Source of the DNA: Bdellovibrionales bacterium RIFOXYC1_FULL_37_79
GTDB taxonomy: Bacteria; Bdellovibrionota; Bacteriovoracia; Bacteriovoracales; Bacteriovoracaceae
DNA length: 64,000 bases
Assembly: GCA_001770015.1 (NCBI GenBank)
Contig: MEQB01000035.1
Span: 29,368 to 93,367 of the forward strand
Direction of reading: 5' to 3'
The notes under the pieces were generated by a model. It had not been told where the DNA came from. It searched no databases and saw only the letters and a list, made by a program, of their open reading frames with translations. The first letter of the stretch is position 1, and each line of letters starts with the position of its first letter. The position numbers were made by a program, and so were the translations under genes. Below are positions 18,577 through 26,378 of this stretch, piece by piece.

Positions 18577-20265
18577 ATGGGTGCTTTATTTTTAATGATT
18601 ATAACATTTTTAGGTTATTTACTAATGTACAAACTCTACGGAAGATTTTTGGGCAAAAAAATCTTTGAATTATCTGCGACCAACATCGTACCATCAGTGG
18701 CCCAAAATGATGGGGTTGATTTTGTACCCACTGAAAAAGAAGTTATCTTTGGTCACCATTTTACCAGTATTGCCGGAACCGGTCCGATTGTCGGGCCTGC
18801 CATTGGAATTATATGGGGATGGGTTCCTGCCATGATTTGGATTTTTTTTGGGAGCATTTTTATGGGGGCGGTTCATGATCTGGGAACGCTGGTCATCTCC
18901 CTTAGAAATGAAGGAAAGTCTCTTTCTGAGTACACCGCCAAATATATTTCAACTCGCACTAAAATGATTTTTTTTGCCATTATTTTTCTTGAATTATGGC
19001 TGGTAATTGCCATCTTTGGATTGGTCATTGCGGTTATTTTTAAAATGTATCCTGCGGCAGTTTTCCCCGTTTGGTTTGAAATACCCATTGCCGTTACCGT
19101 AGGAATTCTCATTTATAAAAAAGGTTGGAAGCCACTGGCAACTGGCATTGGTGCCATGATCATTATGTATATTACTGTGGCGCTTGGCTATTTCTGGCAA
19201 TTTGAAATGCCTGAAATTTTTGGAATCCCGGCAACCGGAATCTGGACCATTATCTTACTCATTTATGCCTATATCGCTTCCATCTTGCCCGTGACCGCTC
19301 TTTTACAACCAAGAGACTATATCAATTCACACCAATTGATTGTCGCCATGGTTTTATTAGTGGCCAGTGTATTCGCAGCTGCTTTTACCAGGGATCTCAC
19401 GATCGTTGCTCCGGCCTTTTCACTCGCTCCTAAGGATGCCCCTTCGATGTTTCCATTTTTATTTATCACTATCGCTTGCGGTGCGATTAGCGGATTTCAT
19501 TCCTTGGTCTCCTCCGGCACATCTTCAAAACAAGTTAAATGTGAACAGGACGCCTTGTTTGTAGGATACGGCTCCATGCTCTTAGAAGGTGCTCTGGCCA
19601 CTTTAGTAGTGATTGCGGTTGCGGCGGGAATTGGACTTTCCCACAACGGATTAACAGGGGTAGCAGCATGGAATTCTCAATATTCTTCATGGTCAACCAC
19701 ACAAGGTTTAGGCGCCCAGATAACTGCTTTTGTGATTGGTTCCGCCAACATGATTGCTGCACTAAAAATCCCTGAGTATATTGCCATTACCGTAATGGGA
19801 GTATTTGTCGCCTCCTTTGCATCCACGACCTTGGATACTGCAACTCGAATTCAAAGATATGTGGTGACAGAAATATTTTCCGGACTACAACTTAAGTTTT
19901 TAACTGGCAAACATGTCTGCACTTTGATCGTCGTTATCTCAGCAGCGCTGCTGGCCTTTATTACAGGAGCTGATGGCAAAGGTGCCTTGAAATTATGGCC
20001 GCTTTTTGGTGCCATCAACCAGGCCCTTGCAGCCTTGGCACTCTTAGTCGTTTCTCTTTACTTAAAACCAAAAGGTAAATACAAATATCTGGTTACTTTA
20101 ATTCCTGCGGTCCTGATGACGGCCATCACCATCTATGCCACAATCTTAAACGAACTGACTTTCTTTAACAGTGGTTTTTACTTGCTGACAGTGATCAATA
20201 CCATCATCCTCCTTATTGTCATTTGGATTACCATAGAGGCGGCTATCACCTTCTGTAAAAAATAA
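18577..20265 (+). CDS. cstA: CstA-family carbon starvation membrane protein
   Basis: 562 aa polytopic membrane protein. The CstA signature is clear: KLYGRFLGKKIFEL, then DGVDFVPTEKEVIFGHHFTSIAGTGPIVGPA split across 45-80, and HSLVSSGTSSKQV near 310. Members in E. coli are pyruvate or peptide transporters; the short form here (562 against about 700 aa) is common in other phyla. SD GAGAGGA precedes the ATG. A hairpin and T-run follow the stop. The substrate is not decided by sequence. Confidence 0.92.
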   Translation: MGALFLMIITFLGYLLMYKLYGRFLGKKIFELSATNIVPSVAQNDGVDFVPTEKEVIFGHHFTSIAGTGPIVGPAIGIIWGWVPAMIWIFFGSIFMGAVHDLGTLVISLRNEGKSLSEYTAKYISTRTKMIFFAIIFLELWLVIAIFGLVIAVIFKMYPAAVFPVWFEIPIAVTVGILIYKKGWKPLATGIGAMIIMYITVALGYFWQFEMPEIFGIPATGIWTIILLIYAYIASILPVTALLQPRDYINSHQLIVAMVLLVASVFAAAFTRDLTIVAPAFSLAPKDAPSMFPFLFITIACGAISGFHSLVSSGTSSKQVKCEQDALFVGYGSMLLEGALATLVVIAVAAGIGLSHNGLTGVAAWNSQYSSWSTTQGLGAQITAFVIGSANMIAALKIPEYIAITVMGVFVASFASTTLDTATRIQRYVVTEIFSGLQLKFLTGKHVCTLIVVISAALLAFITGADGKGALKLWPLFGAINQALAALALLVVSLYLKPKGKYKYLVTLIPAVLMTAITIYATILNELTFFNSGFYLLTVINTIILLIVIWITIEAAITFCKK

Positions 20266-20293
20266 CATTTACTTACATTTATCCTTCATGAAC

Positions 20294-20324
20294 GGGAGTA
20301 TTTTTTCCTCCCCTCTTTTTTTTT
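20294..20324 (+). terminator. Probable rho-independent terminator after cstA
   Basis: GGGAG (20294-20298) pairs with CTCCC (20308-20312) across a 9-base loop, followed by a T-rich run. The stem is short but GC-only apart from one pair, and the T-run is long. Confidence 0.55.
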
Positions 20325-20377
20325 CGATTTTATACTTATACGTTTTAACAAAGTAACTTCATATTAGGGGTTTTTAT

Positions 20378-21103
20378 ATGTTTCATAATATTTTAATGCT
20401 ATTTGCTCTGCTCACTTCGTGGTCACTTTCCGCTGCTCTATTAACCACTAATAACTGTCAAAAAGAAAATGTGCTTATCACCTACGAGGATGAGCTTGAT
20501 TACAAGCATGCATGCCAGGCCATTGAAACAATTGTCAATATTTTTAAAAAATACCATTTTACCACCTCCGAAATGATCAAGATCACCTTTCAAGACCAAG
20601 TTATTCTGGAATATAAATCACCTGATCAACCAATCCCCGCTGATAAAATACAAGTGTATGCCCTCTACGACGCTGCCACCAACGAGATCTTCATGTCCAA
20701 ATTGGACTCAGCTTACATTAGATCAAGAAAGGCATTTAACACTCTGGAAATAACTCCCTCTATGCATGAATCCATTATTCTCCACGAATTGGCCCATCGC
20801 TATCTTCACCTTTATTACAGAGACTTTTTAAACCAAAATAATCCCGACCACGCTACCCATGAATTTTTTGCTTATTTTGTCCAAATTGCTTCTTTAAATG
20901 AAAACGACCAAAATTTGGTTTTAAGCCTTTGGGTAGACGCGGAATTTAATTCAGACATGAGCATAAACAGCATGATTCACGGTATTCACCCTCATAAGTT
21001 TGGAGTTATGTCTTATCGATACACTCAACACACTGACATAATAACCAGAATTCTGGACGGATCATTCTCTTCCGGTGACCAGATTTTAGAAAATTTCCTC
21101 TAG
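20378..21103 (+). CDS. Secreted HExxH metallopeptidase-like protein
   Basis: 241 aa with a signal peptide (MFHNILMLFALLTSWSLSAA). The zinc motif HELAH is at 136-140 and HEFFAYFVQ follows with Glu162, giving a gluzincin-like HExxH...E arrangement. It is therefore probably a small exported zinc protease, or a relative that kept the site. I cannot name the family. A fragment of this gene from 20711 on was tandemly duplicated, and the copy is now broken; see 21132-21152 and 23255-23456. The intact copy shows no frameshift. Confidence 0.75.
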   Translation: MFHNILMLFALLTSWSLSAALLTTNNCQKENVLITYEDELDYKHACQAIETIVNIFKKYHFTTSEMIKITFQDQVILEYKSPDQPIPADKIQVYALYDAATNEIFMSKLDSAYIRSRKAFNTLEITPSMHESIILHELAHRYLHLYYRDFLNQNNPDHATHEFFAYFVQIASLNENDQNLVLSLWVDAEFNSDMSINSMIHGIHPHKFGVMSYRYTQHTDIITRILDGSFSSGDQILENFL

Positions 21104-21136
21104 ATTTTTAAGTCTTCTTAAGTTAAATAGTGCTTA
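20711..21136 (+). repeat. Source unit of a 421-bp tandem duplication
   Basis: The unit runs from GCTTA at 20711-20715 to GCTTA at 21132-21136. Immediately after the second GCTTA the sequence repeats that of 20716-20726. The distant copy at 23255-23456 ends its homology at exactly the same GCTTA (23452-23456). This is the pattern left by tandem duplication at a 5-bp microhomology. Confidence 0.75.
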
Positions 21137-21152
21137 CATTAGATCAAAGAAA
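21132..21152 (+). repeat. Left stub of the duplicated copy
   Basis: GCTTACATTAGATCAA (21132-21147) is identical to 20711-20726 inside the metallopeptidase gene. With one extra A, the match runs on through GAAA. It then stops, and the rest of the copy resumes at 23255. It is read as the 5' end of the tandem copy, cut off by the inserted segment. Confidence 0.7.
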
Positions 21153-21209
21153 ATATAACGAAAAATATTATTTTTAATCTTGAAATTGCAAAAATTAAAA
21201 TTTTACTGG

Positions 21210-22004
21210 TCAGGTATTAATAACTGCCAGCATTTTTTCATTAATATCTTGCAAATGGTATAAAATTTTTTGTTTTTCCTCCTCCGATTCAGTTTCTTCA
21301 TAGAGTTTTTCAAGTTTAGAAATTTCGTCTTCTGCAAGTTTTAGAGTGATGGGCTTAAGTGCTTGGCGTCCTTCTCTAATTCCTCCCACAATATAATCTA
21401 CTCTCTGGACTTCAGCGGTGGTCAATTCACGGTTTTGAATTTGCTTTTTCGCTTCAATAATTGAATATACTAAAGCGCTTAAGGAGCTTCCCCAAATTAA
21501 AGTTTTTGTTGCTATAGGAAAGAGAGCAAGCGCTTTTGCATAGATTGCTGTGGATCCTTTTAAAAGAAGAAGTAGTGCTATAGCTCCAGGCACTTTTCCA
21601 ATTCCATCAGCGGTCATCATAGAGATAACAAAAGTATTATGTAAATCAGGTCTATCCGGATAGCATGTGTTTACCGCTGCAAGAAATCCAGGACTATTCA
21701 AACGCTCATAGGTATAATCACTGAACGTAGCCTGTCTGGTAACATACATCAATTTATCTTCAAGAGTGGCAAGACCTGGTGAAATCATCACAAAAAGTTC
21801 TCCCATAGAAATCATTAAGGCATTCATGGTATTGCGATTTAAAATGCTTCGCATGTACCCATTCCCCCTCTGGCAAATTTCTAAAGTTTCCCGATAAATT
21901 TTTTTATCAATGTAGCTTAACCCAGAATTAGAATCAATCGCATCGCCTAGACAAACAGATTTTGACAGTATAAAAATCAACAGAAATGCTAATAATTGTC
22001 TCAT
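21210..22004 (-). CDS. Unknown exported or membrane protein, second gene of the inserted pair
   Basis: 264 aa; not recognised. It has a signal peptide (MRQLLAFLLIFILSKSVCLGDA), an amphipathic middle with a weakly hydrophobic stretch near 65-80, and two strongly hydrophobic segments at about 142-182 (AIALLLLLKGSTAIYA and LFPIATKTLIWGSSLSALVYS). The C-terminal 60 residues are charged and heptad-like, suggesting a coiled coil. Eight bases separate it from the upstream gene of exactly the same length and similar plan, so the two are probably one operon and may form a complex. No catalytic motif is seen. Confidence 0.7.
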   Translation of the reverse strand: MRQLLAFLLIFILSKSVCLGDAIDSNSGLSYIDKKIYRETLEICQRGNGYMRSILNRNTMNALMISMGELFVMISPGLATLEDKLMYVTRQATFSDYTYERLNSPGFLAAVNTCYPDRPDLHNTFVISMMTADGIGKVPGAIALLLLLKGSTAIYAKALALFPIATKTLIWGSSLSALVYSIIEAKKQIQNRELTTAEVQRVDYIVGGIREGRQALKPITLKLAEDEISKLEKLYEETESEEEKQKILYHLQDINEKMLAVINT

Positions 22005-22012
22005 ACAACTTC

Positions 22013-22807
22013 TTAATTTGATGAGGTTAATATTGCTCTTAGCAGTTGTTCCTGTGTCTTTAGCTTTTCATGCTCAACTCTGATTTGCGAAAGCAGCTTT
22101 CTGGCTTCTTTTGCTGACATGATAAATGCCGGCATATGAACAAATTGCGAAAGAAAATTAACCTCTGCACTACCAAAAGCTGCAATATAACCTATCGCAC
22201 TTGGTACAGCCGCACCAGTACTCATCAATCCTAATCCTGCAACTAGAAGGATAGCAGCACCTACATGCACTTGTGCCCCCAATTTAGTTCCATAATTCCA
22301 ATCACCCAGTTGTTTCTCTAAATCAGCTATATCTTTGAATAATGTTTTATTAATGGCCATTAAACCAATATAGAGTTCTTGGACGTCCTGATTGCTCGTT
22401 TTTCTAATTTCACTACTTAAACACAATCCCTGATCAATCTCATGAGTTTTATCAGCAATTTCTTTTTTTACAACCTCAATTGCCTCCTTATAAAATAAAA
22501 CATCTTTCGCTGCCACATAAAAATTAAAACCATTAATAGCAGTTGCTGCCAGTATTGCCGCTAAAATGGGGCGTGATATTGGACCATTGTCAAGTCTTAG
22601 ACTTACATAGGCAATGGCCAGAGTTCCAATTCCATTCACCCCCGTTGCGTTCCTATTCTTTTTTGACCAAGATAATTGAGTATCCAGTGCATTTAACTGA
22701 GCATTCAATACATCCAACGTTTGTCTTTCCAATTCGCAGTACTGAGCAAAAGATTGAGACGAAAATCTCATAAAAATCAAACATGCTGTTATGATCATTT
22801 TTCTCAT
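22013..22807 (-). CDS. Unknown exported or membrane protein, first gene of the inserted pair
   Basis: 264 aa; not recognised. A signal peptide (MRKMIITACLIFMRFSSQSFAQ) precedes a coiled-coil-like ERQTLDVLNAQLNALDTQL segment. Hydrophobic hairpins follow at about 60-100 (TLAIAYVSLRL, PILAAILAATAINGF) and about 185-225 (VGAAILLVAGLGLMSTGAA), then a C-terminal helix rich in Lys/Glu. SD AGGAG lies 8 bases upstream of the ATG. The pairing with the next gene in length, signal peptide, membrane hairpins and helical tail suggests a two-component envelope module. Function is unknown. Confidence 0.7.
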   Translation of the reverse strand: MRKMIITACLIFMRFSSQSFAQYCELERQTLDVLNAQLNALDTQLSWSKKNRNATGVNGIGTLAIAYVSLRLDNGPISRPILAAILAATAINGFNFYVAAKDVLFYKEAIEVVKKEIADKTHEIDQGLCLSSEIRKTSNQDVQELYIGLMAINKTLFKDIADLEKQLGDWNYGTKLGAQVHVGAAILLVAGLGLMSTGAAVPSAIGYIAAFGSAEVNFLSQFVHMPAFIMSAKEARKLLSQIRVEHEKLKTQEQLLRAILTSSN

Positions 22808-23254
22808 ACATTAATCTCCTAAATACGGCTCATTGAGTTAATTCGTGATGATAATAACACAGAAGAGAGTTGGTGCCCATAAAAATACTGCCACGTGTAA
22901 AATATAGCCGTGCAATCAGTGATTTTTTCGTTAATTCGGTTAACACACCGTAATTATTAGGATATTTAGTCAGTTTAAAACATAATTAACTGTTTAACTA
23001 GAAAAAATCAAGCATAACTTGATTTTTTTTAGTGGAACAGAAACCAACCAACATATAAACATGATCAATACATACTGATCAGAAAAGTACATGGATAAGC
23101 TAACAAGGCGAAGCTGTATGAGGCTTTCAGTTATTCTTCAGTGACATTAGATAGTTTTTACTGACAGTGACGTTCATAATTGATTGTAAAAAAATATAGT
23201 GGTGAAAATGTAATATGAAGAGAAATCAAGATGAAAATAAATTAAAAAATATGC
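22808..23254. other. Gene-free stretch inside the inserted segment
   Basis: No open frame with a credible start is seen on either strand. It holds the small inverted repeat GTTAA-TTCGG-TTAAC at 22930-22944 and the terminator-like hairpin at 23002-23030. The rest is A/T-rich without clear structure. Confidence 0.5.
23002..23030. terminator. Orphan bidirectional terminator-like hairpin
   Basis: AAAAAATCAAG (23002-23012) pairs with CTTGATTTTTT (23018-23028) over a 5-base loop (CATAA), with a T-run on the plus strand and an equivalent run on the minus strand. No gene ends here on either strand, so it may terminate a small RNA or be left over from a lost gene. Confidence 0.55.
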
Positions 23255-23456
23255 AAGGCATTTAACGCTCTGGAAATAACTCCCTCTATGCATGGTTCAC
23301 AGGATTCACCCTCATAAGTTTGGAGTTATGTCTTATCGATACACTCAACACACTGACATAATAACCAGAATTCTGGACGGATCATTCTCTTCCGGTGACC
23401 AGATTTTAGAAAATTTCCTCTAGATTTTTAAGTCTTCTTAAGTTAAATAGTGCTTA
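23255..23456 (+). pseudogene. Truncated, internally deleted copy of the HExxH metallopeptidase gene
   Basis: Bases 23255-23294 match 20729-20768 with one mismatch. Bases 23295-23456 match 20975-21136 with three mismatches near the junction and none in the last 150 or so. The 206 bp that are missing (20769-20974) lie between two GCATG copies and encode the HELAH zinc site. Because 206 is not a multiple of three, the frame is also lost. The copy keeps the stop codon region and 3' flank. The very high identity means a recent event or repeated conversion. Confidence 0.85.
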
Positions 23457-23470
23457 ACCAAGTTTAAGAA

Positions 23471-23499
23471 ATCTTAAGTTTTTAAATGCAACTTAAGAT
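23471..23499. promoter_or_regulatory. Perfect 10-bp inverted repeat ahead of a small gene
   Basis: ATCTTAAGTT (23471-23480) and AACTTAAGAT (23490-23499) are exact inverted repeats with a 9-base spacer, ending just before the small gene that follows. A third CTTAAG lies at 23437-23442. It could be an operator or an RNA hairpin; no strong T-run follows. Confidence 0.4.
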
Positions 23500-23505
23500 G
23501 ATTTA

Positions 23506-23748
23506 ATGGCAAAATTGGGGTCATGCATGTTAGAAAGAATCAAACTAGAAGAAAGTTTTATCGGTAACACCATGGTGGTCACCTATGATAGTTACGACCC
23601 TCAAAAATCCCTTGATGATGGTTTGTTTGAAACCGTCATTTTTTCTCCCAGATTTGGTCGCAAGGTAATGTATTCCAAAGAGGAAACCGAGGCCATCATC
23701 ACTCACGAACGGGCCTGTCGCCAGGCGATTAATCATTTAATCATTTAA
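23506..23748 (+). CDS. Small hypothetical protein
   Basis: 80 aa from the ATG at 23506, or 73 aa from the ATG at 23527, which is the better start because GGGG lies 6 bases before it and the 23506 ATG has none. It is acidic in the middle (YDSYDPQKSLDDGLFETVIF) and ends with a helical EETEAIITHERACRQAINHLI. No signal peptide or known domain is seen. It sits right after the broken metallopeptidase copy and was probably its original downstream neighbour before the duplication. It may be real, but this is uncertain. Confidence 0.5.
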   Translation: MAKLGSCMLERIKLEESFIGNTMVVTYDSYDPQKSLDDGLFETVIFSPRFGRKVMYSKEETEAIITHERACRQAINHLII

Positions 23749-23862
23749 ATTAACAAATAAACAATTGAAACCATTATTTATGCATGGCCGTAGCCGGAAG
23801 ATGTCCTGGTCGTATTGTAAAAAGTATGCAATTTCAAAAATTTTAATGAAACCACCTCAAAA

Positions 23863-23878
23863 ATCCTATATAAAGGAT
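23863..23878 (+). promoter_or_regulatory. Possible promoter or operator ahead of the small secreted protein gene
   Basis: The inverted repeat ATCCT...AGGAT (23863-23867 and 23874-23878) brackets TATATAA, about 70 bases before the ATG at 23946. No clear -35 is visible. Confidence 0.25.
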
Positions 23879-23945
23879 CAATATACGCTGTAGCTCGAAA
23901 AAAATGAATTTGACCAGGTTTTAACCGCTAACCATAGGAGATTCT

Positions 23946-24308
23946 ATGAAAAAAGCAATTCGATTATTAAGCATTGCTAGTGTTGTCGTGGCTGCATTAG
24001 CTACGGGCGCTTACGCTGAGGTAATGGATCAGAGACTCTGCGAAAAGTTGGATCAAGCAATCACTCAAGGCTGGGAGGATGCTTCTTCGATTTTGTTGGC
24101 GCAAAACCTGTATCAACAGTACTGCTCCAATCAAGAAAATCCCGCATTCACAGACGAGACATACGCCCAATTTGTTAAAGTAGGCTCGGCGATCGCAGAT
24201 GACGGAACATTGACCTTAGAGCAACGTCAACTGGGCTCCAAAGTAATTGTCTGTGCAAACAATGCTATCAACTACACCCTCAAGATTAATCCTGAGGAGT
24301 GCGACTGA
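23946..24308 (+). CDS. Small secreted protein of unknown function
   Basis: 120 aa with a clean signal peptide (cleavage likely after GAYA at 24) and a mature part of about 96 residues with four cysteines (in RLCEKL, QYCSNQ, VICANN and the final ECD), enough for two disulfides. The mature part looks all-helical. A strong SD AGGAG lies 6 bases before the ATG. No family recognised. It lies alone between two gene-poor stretches. Confidence 0.7.
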   Translation: MKKAIRLLSIASVVVAALATGAYAEVMDQRLCEKLDQAITQGWEDASSILLAQNLYQQYCSNQENPAFTDETYAQFVKVGSAIADDGTLTLEQRQLGSKVIVCANNAINYTLKINPEECD

Positions 24309-24854
24309 GCGATGCACGGACTTTAATTGTCATCCACCAGGTTAAAGAATGATTTGAAATTATAATTAATTGGGAAACGGCCAATCAATAAAAATTCACG
24401 ATGACATAAGAATTAAAAACATATTCTTATAGCAAAGCAGAACTTGCATTGGTTCTTTTCTGATTTCATTATCAAAGATGAAAGTGAAAAAAAACTAGGA
24501 GAAATCAAAACTCGCCTTGGAATTATTAAACGTAAATATGATTTACTTGATGTGGAATTTCCTTACTAGCAAAAAAAGACGCAAAAATCCATAGACCAGT
24601 GGTCAAAACAACATTTCAAAAAAAATAGTATGTAATTCCTGTCAAGCATGTATCATTTATTTTATCTGATGATATACGAATGTCGAAGACCGTAAAATAA
24701 AGCGTCACTACCAGCTGGGACAGGCAATCGCTCCTGCTCATGCCTGCATACCAACCATCCTGGTTATAAGAGTCGGTAAGTTTCCGGGGCCAACAGGAGG
24801 ATGGATATACTGTATCACCTTATTTACCAGTATTAAAACCATGGTAGAAATACT
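24309..24854. other. Gene-poor stretch with a GC-richer patch
   Basis: No credible complete gene. An open frame of about 50 codons without a start (24411-24569, ending KRKYDLLDVEFPY) could be a gene remnant. A GC-richer patch at about 24700-24810 is open for about 65 codons on both strands, but neither frame has a start codon. The small inverted repeat CAGGCA...TGCCTG lies in the patch. This is either decayed sequence or a structured RNA; I cannot decide. Confidence 0.35.
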
Positions 24855-24890
24855 AAAAATAAAAGAAGGCCCGGTTTAGAGGGCCTTCTT
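24855..24890 (-). terminator. Strong terminator of the papain-like protease gene
   Basis: AAGAAGGCCC (24863-24872) pairs with GGGCCTTCTT (24881-24890), a 10-bp stem with an 8-base loop. On the minus strand the stem is followed by a T-rich run (plus-strand A-run 24855-24862), placing it 35 bases after the minus-strand stop at 24926. Confidence 0.8.
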
Positions 24891-24925
24891 CATTTCAATT
24901 CATTTATTTAAAAAACCAGAGCTTC

Positions 24926-26287
24926 TTATAGTTCAATTGGACTATAAATACGATAGACCGGATTCCAACCTTCTATGTCGTCATGAATATAAGCCGAAAT
25001 TCTTAAAAAATACTCCGAGACGCTTGGATCTTTGTTAATAATCAAAGACGGGATGTCCATCACTGCTGGTTCACTATCATCAACAACAATGGTATCAACG
25101 CCATTTTTTAAAATATAATCTGCTCCTCTTACATAAGAGCCATACTCCGGTTTTAAATTTTCAGGCACTGACATAATATCTGCGTTAGCATCATCAATGG
25201 GAAGCTGTTGATCCTTTTTAAAAGCAATAAACGTACTGGTATATAAAACCCTGTTTAATAGATTCTTAAAAACCCCGGTCATTTTTACTTTAATATCAGA
25301 AGATTGATCAATCACCACACTGACTGCTTCTGAAGCAGGAGTGGCTATCTGATCGTGGTCAGGTGGGATAACGACGGGCCCTGAATAATCCGCCGTGACG
25401 GTTCCGGTCGAACTATATTTATCTACATAATCAAAAGACAAGGAACCATAACCGAGTTTACCCCAGCTAGTTCCCCAGCTATTTTTGAAATAAAATTTTC
25501 TCTCTTTCATGTTATAACCAGTAAGTAAAATCGAGTGACCTCCGCACTGGGCATCTGGTTCGACTTCGCATCTTTTTCTATATTCCTCATTAAAATCACA
25601 TTCACCAGTTTCTCCGTTCCAGCCTTCTGGGTGCAGGGGAAGTCCAATGACTACCGCATTCTTCTTTTCATTCATTTTATTGATGATGGACGCAGAATCG
25701 GCGGGAACAATTTCCACGGTAAAATCGGTAAATTCAATCAATCTATCTTTAATCTCATCACCAGGTCCAACATGGGCGTAACACATAACCGGGGTACCCT
25801 CTTGTTCATCCTTATAGTTTTCACACGGTAACCCTTTAGCAAACCATGACGGTCCATAGGGCATATCTTTTTCTAGAAAAAAACCCTTGCTTAAGGCCTT
25901 TAAATTTAGGGAAGCTCGCGAACCATCCCCATTACTAAACTCTCCCAGTACGGCCTTTCCGTAATAAATCAGATATTCTTCCGACATGTTGATCACTTTA
26001 CCCGTTTTCTTCTTAACCAGACTTTCAGCCAAGGCTATGGAAGAAAAATATGCACAAGCACCTCTTTCACTCTGGCTTTTAACAGGGGATTGAAATTCCT
26101 GAAGAGATAGTTCACTTGGATAGTTGACTAAAAACAGACTTAAATTTTTATTAACGGCTTTGGGGGGTAAATTTTCAAATTTTTGTAACTTGAACTTTTT
26201 GCCTTCAAATTCATATTCACCGGCCAAGACAAGAGTTGAAATAAAACCAACCAGCAGACTGACAATTGTTAACCTAAAAAATAACAT
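24926..26287 (-). CDS. Secreted papain-like (C1 family) cysteine protease
   Basis: 453 aa from the ATG at 26287, which has GAGGAG 8 bases upstream; the ATG at 26302 has none. A signal peptide ends near VLAGE. The papain catalytic set is complete: Gln in PVKSQSERGAC, Cys78 (RGACAYFSS), His251 (CGGHSILLTGY) and Asn269 (FKNSWGTSWGKLGYGS). About 150 residues of a beta-rich C-terminal domain follow. It is probably exported to the periplasm or beyond; secretion through the T2SS is possible but not shown. It stands alone, with its own terminator. Confidence 0.88.
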   Translation of the reverse strand: MLFFRLTIVSLLVGFISTLVLAGEYEFEGKKFKLQKFENLPPKAVNKNLSLFLVNYPSELSLQEFQSPVKSQSERGACAYFSSIALAESLVKKKTGKVINMSEEYLIYYGKAVLGEFSNGDGSRASLNLKALSKGFFLEKDMPYGPSWFAKGLPCENYKDEQEGTPVMCYAHVGPGDEIKDRLIEFTDFTVEIVPADSASIINKMNEKKNAVVIGLPLHPEGWNGETGECDFNEEYRKRCEVEPDAQCGGHSILLTGYNMKERKFYFKNSWGTSWGKLGYGSLSFDYVDKYSSTGTVTADYSGPVVIPPDHDQIATPASEAVSVVIDQSSDIKVKMTGVFKNLLNRVLYTSTFIAFKKDQQLPIDDANADIMSVPENLKPEYGSYVRGADYILKNGVDTIVVDDSEPAVMDIPSLIINKDPSVSEYFLRISAYIHDDIEGWNPVYRIYSPIEL

Positions 26288-26378
26288 AACTTCACTCCTC
26301 ATAAGTTTTCAATTTCATCGTAGTTACCCTGATAAAATGAATCCGTCCATGAGTAGTGTCAAATTTATATAAATAAAA

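Larger units (their letters stand above)
21153..23254. other. Inferred inserted segment of about 2.1 kb carrying two unknown genes
   Basis: The left stub (parent bases 20711-20730) and right part (parent bases from 20729) of one duplicated copy are separated by about 2.1 kb of unrelated sequence. The segment holds two minus-strand genes (21210-22807), about 450 bp without genes, and an orphan terminator. The junctions share only AA. There is no transposase, integrase or convincing terminal inverted repeat, so the mechanism is unknown. The alternative is that the two parts of the copy were separated by rearrangement. Confidence 0.5.

Noticed and set aside
18483..18668. Open frame of 61 codons overlapping the start of cstA.
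   Set aside because: A/T-rich leader read in another frame; cstA with its SD explains the region.
21153..23254. Possible terminal inverted repeats of the inserted segment (ATCTTGA at 21177-21183 and its complement at 23226-23232, at 24 and 22 bases from the ends).
   Set aside because: Only seven bases match, in very A/T-rich sequence. This is not enough to call a transposon.
24478..24569. Short open frame at the end of the fragment KRKYDLLDVEFPY.
   Set aside because: No start codon or SD in frame; kept only as a possible remnant in the intergenic entry.
24650..24880. Open frames on both strands over the GC-richer patch.
   Set aside because: Neither has a start codon, and the plus-strand frame runs into the terminator hairpin of the protease gene.
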